A DNA stretch of 64,000 bases, taken from Hermatobates lingyangjiaoensis. Its lineage: Eukaryota > Arthropoda > Insecta > Hemiptera > Hermatobatidae. Below, in pieces: positions 53,516 through 63,941 of the stretch. A model generated the notes under the pieces. That model was not told the origin of the DNA. It worked only from the letters and a program-made list of their open reading frames with translations, and did no database searches. Made by a program: the position numbers and the translations under genes. The stretch's first letter is position 1, and every line of letters begins with the position of its first letter. The DNA lies in contig JAPFBL010000240.1 of the NCBI GenBank assembly GCA_026182355.1, forward strand, positions 310,001 through 374,000, given 5' to 3'.

Positions 53516-54094
53516 CAACTCAAACAAACCAGGTGTTTCCATTGGGTTACACGTAGTAAGGTACGACTTTGTGCTTCACTATGGGGAATACAATAGGCGG
53601 AATATCAATAAATTTTGCTTTTAAGAACATGTATATAAATAAAACAAAGGTTTTGCCGGTACATTGCTTAGAACTGACTCATTTCAAGTTTCATACATTA
53701 GAGCAAGCACGTTTGCTAGTAATCTACAGAATAACTCTGAATCAATTGATGATCTGTAGCAGTGTGCAAGACAAAGCCCCTTCAAACAGATAATCTGTTC
53801 ATTTAGACATAAAGAAGAATTGAAACGAATGAACTTATTTTTCTAACATCCCCAAGGTCGCAACTCACGAAATTTGTAATTAAAATCTAGGATATTAACG
53901 TTCTTAGAAAGATCAAAACTATGTTTTCCAGAGACTAAATGTTTTCCAAAGTGTGAGAAAATTATTGTTATTATTACTGTTATTTATTGTAAGTAAAAGT
54001 TCTTTGAGGATGCAGTGTTGGTTCAAACAAAATACATCAAGAAGATCAATGACCTTTCATTCCGCCTGTCAGCTTGCAACCGAAGGAACCTTCA
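53516..54094. other. Unassigned DNA
   Basis: A 74-codon plus-strand frame (53569-53793) has no recognised domain. Otherwise AT-rich. Confidence 0.4.
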
Positions 54095-54140
54095 AAGAGC
54101 CCTGATGACGAAAAATAGGTCAAAACATACAAAGTATAAG
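54095..54140 (+). repeat. Eroded hairpin motif
   Basis: GAGCCCTGATGACGAAAAATAG then GTCAAAACATACAAAG keeps CTGATGA and an AAAAC-type end with a minimal stem. Confidence 0.45.
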
Positions 54141-54469
54141 ATTATATTTACTGAATACAGTAACTGCATGAAAAAGTAAATATTATTACTTAATAAACTA
54201 TTAAGCATTAAAAATAAATGCATTTATATTATTGTCTCAAATGTTTGCAATGTCTTAAAAACTTATTTTAGCAATAAAAATATACAAACTTATAGTTCTA
54301 TATTAAGAATTATTTTAATAATATTCTTATGTAAAAGTATTCTAGATTTCATATATGAAACTATATACTATTCAGTATATTACTAAATTTACTATTAATA
54401 AAAAGTTAAAGCTGCTCGTCTAACAGTTCTGCACTCAGTTAATATTAAATGAATTCTTCACAATTATAT
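54141..54469. other. AT-rich unassigned DNA
   Basis: Nothing recognised. Confidence 0.5.
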
Positions 54470-54640
54470 TTTTTTATACAACTGGTTTCAGATTGTTTCA
54501 AACAACTGGTGCTATTCTTCAGATTGCATCAACTGTTGCTATGAAACAGTTTGTTGAGTCTTTTTATCATCACAACAGTTTTTATGCAATTTGAAGAATA
54601 GCCATACATGTTTGAAATGTGTTGTTTTTTATAGAATATT
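54470..54640. repeat. Foldback-like repeat with TGAAGAATAGC motif
   Basis: GGTGCTATTCTTCAGATTGCA on the left is inverted in TGCAATTTGAAGAATAGCC on the right, with ATGTTTGAAATGTGTTGTTT following. The middle contains AACTGTTGCTATGAAACAG. A small member of the foldback class, family not otherwise present. Confidence 0.6.
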
Positions 54641-55576
54641 TCTTGTTTGAAGACTCAAACTATTTTCCCAGTTTACTGCTAATTTTGAGCGTAGAGCAGT
54701 CAGATCAGGGAAGGATGACTGTTTTTTATTGGGCTGCTCGCCAGAGAGTCTCAAGACAGGTGGCATTCAAAAAAAAAACTAACCTCTTGATACTGTTTTT
54801 TGTGAATTGAATTTTATTCACAACTTCCAACATGTCAGTTTTAAGCTCTACTAGCCATTTTAAATAGACTGTTCTCTGTCTTACGACAAAAAAACCTGCT
54901 GTTTTTCGCTGTAACAATATCATTTTTAGAATGCATTTCTATTAAAGAAATCATATGAAATCCTGATTTAATATCATTTGTTTATTGCAATCAAATTTTA
55001 AATTGTTTGTTTCCATCTATAACGAATATTTGTAGAAGGTTTTCAGCTTTTTTTAATTATCTAATGAATATTATTGGTACCGAATTTCCAACATAACTGC
55101 CTACTTAAGCATATGAGATAATGTGATCATATTTGGAAGAAGTTGTTAAGTTTTTACCTAAATATAATGATCCAAACAAACTACTCCAATTGTACATCTT
55201 CATCATTCAGTTTTATATCTACATTCTTATATAGTACAGCAACATGAATATAACATTCGTGCCTCATATTTATAAAATTTACAAGAAATTCAGGGTTAAA
55301 CTTTTATTTAATTTAAATTAAGTACAAGTAGATTGAATACGGTAATAAAATATGGTAGGCAAAAGTTACAAGTTAATATATTTGCGCTAATAAAGGTAAT
55401 TTAATATTATTTTTATATTTAAATATTATTTAAGTCTATCACTATAATAAATAAGGCTGGAAAGAGTTAAACAACGGAGATAGGCAAGTTGATTTTACAA
55501 GGTCAAATGAAAAATGAAATTGTCGACTAAACCGCCAGAGTACAAGCTTTGGTTATTGAAAAGACATCTAAAGCTC
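54641..55576. other. AT-rich unassigned DNA
   Basis: Overlapping short frames on both strands at 54619-54923 are not convincing. No repeat recognised. Confidence 0.45.
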
Positions 55577-55897
55577 GGACAGCAAGCTTCGGGTGATATG
55601 TAATTAGTTACAATTCAGAAATTACATATATATGGATTAATTTACCATAATGAAACAAATTTTGGAAACAATGATCTAAGGCCTTTCATCAACACATCGT
55701 CAGAGAGCAAGTGAACTAAAAAATAATAAATACTTGTTAACCTGGTTGATTGAAGTTTCTAGAATTGTTGGTAACCCTGAATGTGTTTAATGATGAAGAA
55801 GTCTTCATCTATTTAATTATCCCGCTAATCAAAACTTCATCTAGGACTTTATAGAGTCCTAGGCTATTATTCAATTGCTATTGAACAATGTATATAC

Positions 55898-55929
<32 letters not shown>

Positions 55930-55941
55930 ATATATATATAT

Positions 55942-56130
55942 CACTCAAAATTCGAAAAAAACGATCCTAACTGGTCGCAAAACAGCTCAAAAACGAAGAA
56001 AAGCAACACACAGAGAAAGAGACACACTTACAAACTCAAATTTTCAGATGCTCCGTCTTCAGGAGAAAATTTGAGTTTATAAGTGTGTCTCTTTCTCTGT
56101 GTGTTGCTTATTTTCGTTTTTGAGCTGTTA
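55942..56130. repeat. Foldback repeat with CCGTCTTCAGGAG core
   Basis: The left arm ACAGCTCAAAAACGAAG...GACACACTTACAAACTC is mirrored by GAGTTTATAAGTGTGTC and TTCGTTTTTGAGCTGT. The centre is TTTTCAGATGCTCCGTCTTC. (TA)n on both sides. Confidence 0.88.
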
Positions 56131-56247
56131 TATATATATATATACAAAACAGTAATGAATTGTCGACCGTGGGACAGATATGTAACATAAAAAGGATAAA
56201 TCCGGATGCTAATAACAAGATTTCACATAAACACGTGAAACAACGTA
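56066..56247. repeat. Composite segment, copy 2
   Basis: Matches 51547-51765 in order, including AATGAATTGTCGACCGTGGG and AAAGGATAAATCCGG, then ends inside family A at ACACGTGAAACAACG, where the 26-bp flank begins. Confidence 0.9.
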
Positions 56248-56406
56248 GGACAGCAAGCTTCGGGTGATATGTACTGAGAGCTATTTCTTGGGGTTAACAA
56301 ATAGAGGTGATGCGAACACCAGTTTCAGAGAGTTTTATCTCAATTGAAGACGTATTTGTGGTTTAAAGGACAGGGCCGGTTCAAAAGCAGTTATCTAAGC
56401 AGACTA

Positions 56407-56950
56407 CCGTCTTTTTCCGAAAATAAGACACTGTCTTACTTTAGTTGTAAGTCAAAATCCGTACCAGGGCTTATTCTTGGAGGAAGGCTTCAAGTACATT
56501 AAGTAGATTTCCATATTTTTGTTTAATATTTTTTTTTATACAGAAATTTAAATTTATTCGATTACAGCCATATGTCGTCTTCTGGAACATCGTCATAAAT
56601 TATCAAAATTTTAAATTCCGTTCTCATTTTCTTCCAAACATATTTTCTGTAGAATCATTGGTCTGAATCTCTGATATCTTGCAATACAGCTGTGGTTAAA
56701 TTAATACTTCTTGTCTAAGTAGCCTAGTTAAAACGAACTTCAGAGGTAAACAAGGAATTTCATGGAATATTTTTTTCCAAAGAATTCTCTGAAATATTAC
56801 AACAGCTAGAGATACCTACTACATTCAACAGTAATTTTTTAACGAATTATATTTTTCACATTATCTTAACTAGGGCCTATTTTCAGGGGAGGGCTTATAG
56901 TCCAAAACGCCCCAAAAATGACGCTAGGACTTATTTTCGAAAAAAGACGG
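56407..56950. mobile_element. Non-autonomous TIR element with CCGTCTTTTT ends
   Basis: Left CCGTCTTTTTCCGAAAATAA and right (inverted) CCGTCTTTTTTCGAAAATAA form TIRs of about 23 bp with a TA on each outer side (56405-56406, 56951-56952). Internal blocks AGGGCTTATTCTTGG and GGGCCTATTTTCAGGGG are the familiar GAAAATAAG-type terminal region of a widespread animal DNA transposon family. No transposase frame. The superfamily is left open. Confidence 0.85.
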
Positions 56951-56952
56951 TA

Positions 56953-57284
56953 TATATAATAAATTGTGACTTTATTCACTGCTTTCTTTTAATTAGAGGT
57001 AACTTAACTTAATCAAAGAACTGACGAAAGTAACGAATAAAATATTGATATAGTTTCTTTACAACTGATTTATCAAGAACCCCTTCTGTGAACATGGTAA
57101 CGAATAAAGATGATATCAATGAAACCTTTCTCAGAGAAAAGGCAGGTAATGTAGTAACTATAATCAAAAATTAGTTACTTTATAGAGTTACGGGTTCTAT
57201 ATGAGATTGTACAAAAAGGCGAAAACGGAAGTACCTGATTTTTTTTCTTCTCTAAATTATTTAGAACAAGCAAAAGTGTCCATA
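56953..57284. other. AT-rich unassigned DNA
   Basis: Nothing recognised. Confidence 0.5.
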
Positions 57285-57870
57285 TTTTGGCAGGAATTTT
57301 ACCAAAATTACGAGATAGTACGTGGTATTCTAAAATACTATTAGAAGTTATAGAATAGTAAAAATATCATTATTAGTACAGTCCATTAATATTTCAATAT
57401 ATAATAGATATAACTAGACAATTGTATCCATTGCCATTAAATCTGGAATTTCTTTTGCATTCTGCAGCTTTAGTACTGGGTACAAATTTGATTTTATTCT
57501 AAACATATTTCTTCTTTAGCACGCGAGTAGATAGGACTTACTTTTTTAAAGCGAGTAAATTATGATAAACGCAAACGAAATTAAAATCAACTAACAATAC
57601 CTACTTGCTACATTATCAGGCACCTAAAAATACCTGTATAACGTAGAATTCCCTATCCATTCGAATCTTAGATTTAAGTTAGACATAAAAAAATCTACTG
57701 TCAAAGTTTCAGCTTGCTATAAATTATAGTGGCTGAATTTACCTATGAAAAAAATTTTTGGACAAACAAACAGAGAGAGATTTTTTCTAAGGGTGGATTC
57801 GGTTCCTCTAATACGAGTGTATAAAATGTATAGATAACTGGAAATGAGTCAGTTCTAAGTAACATGCAGA
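57285..57870. mobile_element. Deleted relative of the 24.6-kb Helitron-associated repeat
   Basis: GATAGTACGTGGTATTC and ACTATTAGAAGTTATAGAATAG match 24625-24680. ACTAACAATACCTACTTGC, TCAAAGTTTCAGCTTGCTAT and TTTCTAAGGGTGGATTCGG match 25410-25680. The helicase-coding section present in the first copy is replaced by about 155 bp of unrelated DNA here. Probably a non-autonomous derivative. Confidence 0.75.
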
Positions 57871-60353
57871 CGAACCCTTTCTTTTATTTATAGAAGTAAA
57901 TCAATGTTTTATATTACTATTATATTTGTATTTATTTATTTATAGTTTACATTGTTTAATCATATTTCATGCCTAAGTAGGCAATACGCTTTTATAAGAT
58001 AAAGAAACAAAAATTTACTTTAATCTTTATATAATTTTCCACCCTATAAACTCCACCACTCTAGTCACTTAACTGCTTTTACTAGAAAAAAAAATTGAGC
58101 CGATTAGTTCTATCCGGTTTCTTTTAAAAAACAATGCATAAAGACAATGCTATTTATGCAATCAGTCAAGAACTACGCCTTTTATATCACCGTTGTTCCA
58201 TAATTGTACGTATAAGACAAACACGTCCTCAATTGGAACATAATTCTCTTGAACTAAAAAGAACTATTTTTAAAAGAAAACCAAAATTAAAATTGATTTA
58301 TATTGCCAAAATTATTGGACAAATATTGTTTCCTCCCAAACAATTATTTTAATAAAAGAAAAAGTAAAAGTCGGTAACTAGTAGCTGGCTGGTTTACAAA
58401 ATATTAATTTTGAATAAATTTTATTGACGACTTTGAGTTGAACGGTTTTAAAAAAAAGATAAAATAATGTTGTTCGGTTTGTCCTCGAATCAAGTTTGCA
58501 TAATATTTTCAACAAACTAGAACCTGTTTGGTTGAGTATTTACAAACGATCTTAGTACATAGTTATTTACTGTTTCTTTAAAAAAAAAAAAAAATAAAAA
58601 AGGAAATCTAAGAAACTGAAAAAAAAATTGTGATTTGCAATGGATTAGTTGGAAGGTGGCCAAAAAAAAAGAAAACAGCTACATCTATAAGATATCTGCG
58701 ATCACAAGAATCAAAAGGAATAATTTAAAATCGGCACTTGGCTAAAAAAAAACTAAAGCAACAAGACGTAATAGAGATCGGTATGATATAAGTGCGATTT
58801 GTCAAAACACATAGACAACCTCTAAGTTAACACTCATTAGCAACTTGAAAAAATTTCCATTCCCTGAAATTGGAAAATAAAAGTTTTTTTTCTAAAAAAA
58901 AATTATCTAGCAATAAGTTGAAGGTACTATAAACAAAAATATTATAATACACTACAACTACAGTTGCTGGTCTCTTTGAGGATTATCCAAAACTGAACTC
59001 TGTCTTCCGAAAATGCATATGTTCATTATCAAGGCTACAAGAAAATAAATAATTTATGATTATTAACTAAAAAACATTGGTTAAAACATAGAAAAATGAT
59101 AATTAAGCATACTTTACAATAAGAATAGGAGCTAAAAACGGTAGGTTCTACTGACTCAGGCTATGAACTGAGACGGTTATATAGTTGTTACTAGATAGTT
59201 TGAGAATTAAATAAATAGTCCAGCAACTTTAATAGTTGTAATGTATTATTACTTTTAACTGGTCTTTAATAGAAGATAACCGAAAAAATATTATATTTTG
59301 AATAAACAAAGAACTTTAGTTTCTTCATATCAAAAATAAACCCCAGAAAAGTATACCCATTATTAGAAATAAAGAACAATTAATTTAATTAAAGTATTAT
59401 TCATATAATTTGCTACTGAATTTTGCCAATTATGATTATCATGTAATTGGCATGACTTCTTGCAAAAATTACTAAACTTTTGAACAACTGTGATTTAATA
59501 AACAAAGATTACGGTTACAATTAGGAACGATTTAATGCCGTGATTAAGCCATTTAAATTGTCACTCATAAAATAAGACATGAATACTAATAAGTTTGTTT
59601 TGAAAACACATATTACAAATCAAATCATTAAAAATAATAAGAGTGATTCGTAATGTCATCTAATGGATTATCAATTAAGACCAGTAGATAAAGGTTATTA
59701 ATTATATTGGCTACTTGTTTTATTTATCATTTTCAAGAGATTATAAAAGCAACATTTAAAAATTAAATATACCTAATATTTTTTAGAGTACATTTTATTG
59801 TAACATTACAATGAGTTCTCTAATGATTTTTAACTATTTACATAAAGTTTAAATTATTTATTTAAAGGTTAATAATTTGTTAATTTAAATTGTTTATTTA
59901 ATTTGTTTAAATAGTATAATTAAAGATTAATAATTTGTTCATTTATGTTCATTTTTGGATTTGATTAATAATTTTAAGGAGAAATTCACTTGAAATAAAT
60001 TAGTGATTTTACCTCTGAGATTTTAAAAAATTCAAGTAAAAAATTTCGACAAGTGACTGCAGGTAGAACGTGACTAACTCTTTTCAATATTAAATGGCTG
60101 ATACAAATTGAATAAATATTTTATCATTAGATCTTTATATTAAGGGGATGTGAAATAAATAACTTTGAAAAATACCAATAAGAGTGGAACAAAAAATTAA
60201 AACTTTTCGGATATCAATCGATAAATTATCTTTGCAATAATTCAATATTGTAGAAACACAATAGACCTATTTTCCTTCTCAACAACTAACAACTTTTGAA
60301 TTTATTCGGATCTGCAAAAAATTGCTACTTGTAGTGTTAAGACAAAATATTCA
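57871..60353. other. Long AT-rich unassigned DNA
   Basis: Poly-A runs (58579, 58662, 58748). A 72-codon plus-strand frame (58134-58352) is Lys/Arg/Ile-rich without a known domain. I find no foldbacks, SINEs or tandem arrays here, making this the quietest 2.5 kb of the window. Confidence 0.5.

Positions 60354-60385
<32 letters not shown>
60354..60385. repeat. (CA)n microsatellite
   Basis: Sixteen CA units. Confidence 0.97.
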
Positions 60386-60387
<2 letters not shown>

Positions 60388-60534
60388 ATCTCTCACTATC
60401 TTTACAAAAACGACTTCTTATCTGAAAAGAATTTCGGTTTTAAACTGGAATCGAATACACTTCATTGACTCAATCGAGCAATTACTTTGGATATCTGAGA
60501 ATACGACAATATTCCTTACCTCCAAGAAATTTTT

Positions 60535-61310
60535 AGAGACGGCAATACAACTGGACCCCAGGTTGGTAGATCTTTTGTGGCGTATGAAAAAAATACTCTC
60601 AGAAAAAAACTATAGATTAACTGAAGAATGCTCAAACAACAGATTGAATTTTTTAGAGCCATTAAAAGCCATCAATTGAGTACAACAATATGTAAATATA
60701 AATACAACCATTAGAGAAAATACAGTAAAATATCGACAGATATTTTAAGCAACAATATAAATCACAACCCATTAAATTAAAAACAGAATAAGTACTGAGA
60801 ACCTTAATGAACAGTGTCAAAATCACGTTTACATGGGTAAAGGCACATACAGGGTATCACAGGAAATTAAATAAACTACCAACTAGCCAAAGGATAAACT
60901 ACCAACGGATACAAACAATCTAGAGTACAACTTTCATTAACAAAAATTAGCAAAAAAGGGAATACAGAGATTATGAAAGGCACAATGACAGAATACAATG
61001 AAAGCAAAGCAAACAAACTACTTTTTCCCAACAATAAGCAAACGGTAACTATCAACAAATCTTCATATAACTTGGAAATTATCCAGTTCTACACAGAGCA
61101 AGGAAAATTAATTGATCTTCATCTTCATCAAATTGGAGGTAGGATTTTGAATATTACAACTATGTAGAAAACCACCCTCATAAACATCTTATACACATGA
61201 CACAGAAAAGAAAGGTCTCAACTATGTAAAAAACTCGTCACGAAAGAATGGCCTCCAACAAAGCAAGACCTCGTAGATGAAGAAATAGTCCAACTATTTG
61301 AGACTTTTGT
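60535..61310 (+). pseudogene. LINE RNase H domain remnant
   Basis: Plus-strand pieces: QIEFFRAIKSHQ near 60636 (equivalent of the QAELLAI segment around the second acidic residue) and VKITFTWVKAHTGYHRKLNK near 60820 (equivalent of V.F.WVKAHvGi.GNE.AD). Lys/Asn-rich C-terminal debris extends to 61300, including HERMASNKARPRR. RNase H domains like this occur in I/R1-group LINEs. Many stops. Confidence 0.65.
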
Positions 61311-61747
61311 GAAGTGTGTGTATAAAGAGTATAGATTTGAATATAATCTGCATAAAAAAATAGCTTAAAATGATGAGAAAGATACGTAAAATTGAAAATA
61401 ATTAGCATTATTAAAATGTATATGTAAATATTAATGTAGTGAGAATAGTACGAGTATTCGTACAAAAATAGTACATATATATATGATTCCATCATCCAGT
61501 AAAGAAAACTGAATATATCAAATGAAAACAATTATGTAAATATTTTGTAAAACAAAATTGTAAAATATAATTTTAGAAACATAAACTATACTAAAATGAC
61601 AATACGTAATATACTGTAACGGACGTAATATACTGTATCTGCTTTTAACAGAGCATACTGGTGAAATAAATTCCTTTATGGAAGAGATGTAAGCAATCTG
61701 TATATCTTTTATACTGCAGAAAACAAACGGGCATACATACGTATATA
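61311..61747. other. AT-rich unassigned DNA
   Basis: ACGTAATATACTGTA occurs twice at 61604-61637. Otherwise nothing recognised. Confidence 0.5.
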
Positions 61748-61824
61748 TGATCAAACCACAATATGAAAATGGGAAAAACAAGACTAAGATCTTTCAACCG
61801 TAACAAGCGGTCTTCGTCAGAGTC

Positions 61825-61856
<32 letters not shown>
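61748..61856. repeat. Family A single arm plus (TA)n
   Basis: TGATCAAACCACAATATG to CGTCTTCGTCAGAGTCA-type end at 61825, directly followed by (TA)n to 61856. Confidence 0.9.
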
Positions 61857-62076
61857 AAGATTTCACATAAACACGTGAAATAACAATCAATAATCAAACC
61901 ACAATAAGAAATGAGAAAACAAGACTAAGATCTTTCAACCGTAACAAGCGGTCTTCGTCAGAGTCAAAAACCCAACTGCAGTTGGGTGTCAGTTGGGTTT
62001 TTGACTCAGACGAAGACCGCTTGTTACGGTTGAAAGATCTTAGTCTTGTTTTCCCATTTCTTATTGTGGTTTGATC
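61857..62076. repeat. Foldback repeat family A, near-perfect palindrome
   Basis: Left arm AAGATTTCACATAAACACG ... CAGAGTCAAAAACCCAACTG; right arm CAGTTGGGTTTTTGACTC ... ATTGTGGTTTGATCA. The arms are about 95 bp with a minimal spacer, and (TA)n lies on both sides (61825-61856 and 62077-62094). Confidence 0.95.

Positions 62077-62112
<36 letters not shown>
62077..62112. repeat. (TA)n-(TG)n microsatellite
   Basis: TA to 62094, then TG to 62112. Confidence 0.95.
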
Positions 62113-62204
62113 ATTGAGACTGTTGGTCTCAAAAAAAAATTTGTGTTAGTTCTCTATGTGAGTTGTACTCGTAGATTGTTTTGGTAAATGTATATAGTTC
62201 TTAC

Positions 62205-62335
62205 TCTAATTTTAGCCCTGAAGATGATGTACAAATACATCGAAACGTCGGCCTAGGAAGGAGTTTATTTTCTTTTATTTGACCTAGCCCTCAATAACAA
62301 AATATAGAATATATATATATATATATATATATACA
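62205..62335 (+). repeat. Hairpin repeat family F with GAAACGTCGG, then (TA)n
   Basis: CCCTGAAGATGATGTACAAA then TACATCGAAACGTCGGCC (GATGTA pairs TACATC) lies at 62214-62255. ACCTAGCCCTCAATAACAAA and (TA)n at 62311-62333 follow. It has the clearest form of the hairpin core in the window. Confidence 0.85.
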
Positions 62336-62702
62336 CTCGCATACACAGACACACATCTACAGATCTTCAAAAAAATCATCAAACAGATACATTGGATCTT
62401 AATAACGAGTAAATATGTCAAAATCTGAAAATATGTTTTTTTCTTTTTTCATCAATATATTTTAGTTATAGTTAAATAAAGATATAAAAACAAATTGAAA
62501 ATAATAAAATACATTTGGAAAGTTACTTTCTATAAACCACATCCATTAACCCATGATCACACTCTAAATACGTATCTTCTACTACAGTTCTTCGTTTACT
62601 TCTACTACTACTACTACTATAGAGCTAATTAAGTTATTCAGAATCTACGAAAATAGTTATCGAATTTCATAATACTCTCACTTCTTTTTATATTGTTTTA
62701 AC
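62336..62702. other. AT-rich unassigned DNA
   Basis: (CTACTA)n-like repeats at 62600-62620. Otherwise nothing recognised. Confidence 0.5.
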
Positions 62703-62878
62703 ACATTACAACTTACCTTAGTGGGGTAAGAAGTAATAGTGATCCATGCTACACAATGAAATACAAGAGTGGAGAAACTACCCATTGGTAGCACTCCATA
62801 TTCTGAACTGTTTTGTTCACTTGTAATTAGTTAACAATGCTAAGTAGATCTCGGGGTCAACATCTTCTCCTACTAATA
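62703..62878 (-). pseudogene. Jockey-group LINE 3' end, same family as 15305
   Basis: TAACAATGCTAAGTAGATCTC then GGGGTCAACATCTTC corresponds to TAGCATTGCTGAGTAGATCTC then GGGGCCAACATC at 15355-15392, which encodes the RRLKRCWPRDLL end. The 3' untranslated part, GGGGTAAGAAGTAATAG versus GGGGTAACAAGTAATAG, is also shared. Strongly 5'-truncated. Confidence 0.85.
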
Positions 62879-63941
62879 AATAAAAATTACCTTTAAATTG
62901 AAATCAAATCATTTATTTTTTAAATCATTATCAGTTTTTCTCTAATATTACTATTTTTCGGTTTACTTTTCATATGTTAATCTCTCCCTACCCTACCCAA
63001 CCAAAGAGTAGTCTGAATTATAATATGTTACTAATTCAGTTCAATTATTATTTTTTTTATTCACTATAGGGAGCCTTAGGTCAAATGACAGTTATTAACA
63101 AAATAGGTATATTCCTATGAAAATAAAAACTAGTTGCATATATGTAAAAAATTTAAAAACCCTAAACAAAATTAAATCTTGGTATAAAAATAGACAATTT
63201 AAGTCAAAAATGACATGACGAAAATACATTGTCATTAGGAAAAATGAATTAAAGAAGCAAGCAGGATATTTAACTCGATAAAGGGCTCGTTTTCATCTTC
63301 TTTACATTACGTTTGTTAAACGAGCCCTCCCGTTTTAGGACAAAAAGCTCCCCCCCCCCCCTCCCCACGGGCCTCTCATGTGTCGCTCTTTCCTTCCTCT
63401 GACGTTTCTTATCGCAAATGTTTTCAATTATTTTATACTTTAACTGGAAGTTTAATTCAAAGAAGTAACATTATTGTATAACTTTCAACTTCATGTGAGT
63501 CATGATGTTTGAATTAGCTTAAAATTCAACCTAAGGGGGAAGATTTTATCAAATTTTATTTTATAATTTATCAATATTGAAAAAATTTTTGATATTGCTA
63601 AATGTTCCTGCACTATTCTAAAAGGAATGTTGAGCATCTACACGTACTAATATATCTATTTAGTTTGCCACAAAGATATAACATACGTTAACTACATATG
63701 TATACTTGCATATATAGTTTGTTATCACTATTTGTTTAAGTTAACAGTATTCGACATAATAATAATTCAAACAAATTTACTGTATAACATATTTCATATC
63801 TGTTATTGGAATATTTATGCTTAAGAAATTTGAATTTTACAGCCACAGAAAATTGTCTGCATGCTACAATCACAGTACCAACAATTCTTTCCCTATTTTT
63901 CAGTTTGAGTGAAATCACAAGAATTCTAGCAACTATATGTA
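62879..63941. other. AT-rich DNA with an 11-bp-stem hairpin and C-run
   Basis: AGGGCTCGTTT (63282-63292) and AAACGAGCCCT (63318-63328) are perfect complements around a 25-nt loop. A C12 run lies at 63350-63361. 63270-63420 is more balanced in base composition. No frame recognised. Confidence 0.5.

Larger units (their letters stand above)
55577..56273. mobile_element. Mosaic hairpin-repeat insertion with 26-bp flanking direct repeats
   Basis: An identical 26-bp sequence (from GGACAGCAAGCTTCGGG to TGATATGTA) stands at 55577-55602 and 56248-56273. Between them lie a family C arm (AAGGCCTTTCATCAACACATC, about 55680-55720), (TA)n, a foldback at 55942-56130, (TA)n and a truncated family A tail. 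The flanking repeat behaves like a long target duplication, which would mean the whole mosaic inserted at once or grew after insertion. Confidence 0.85.

Noticed and set aside
58134..58352. 72-codon plus-strand frame as a gene
   Set aside because: Composition typical of AT-rich random frames, no domain, no supporting context.
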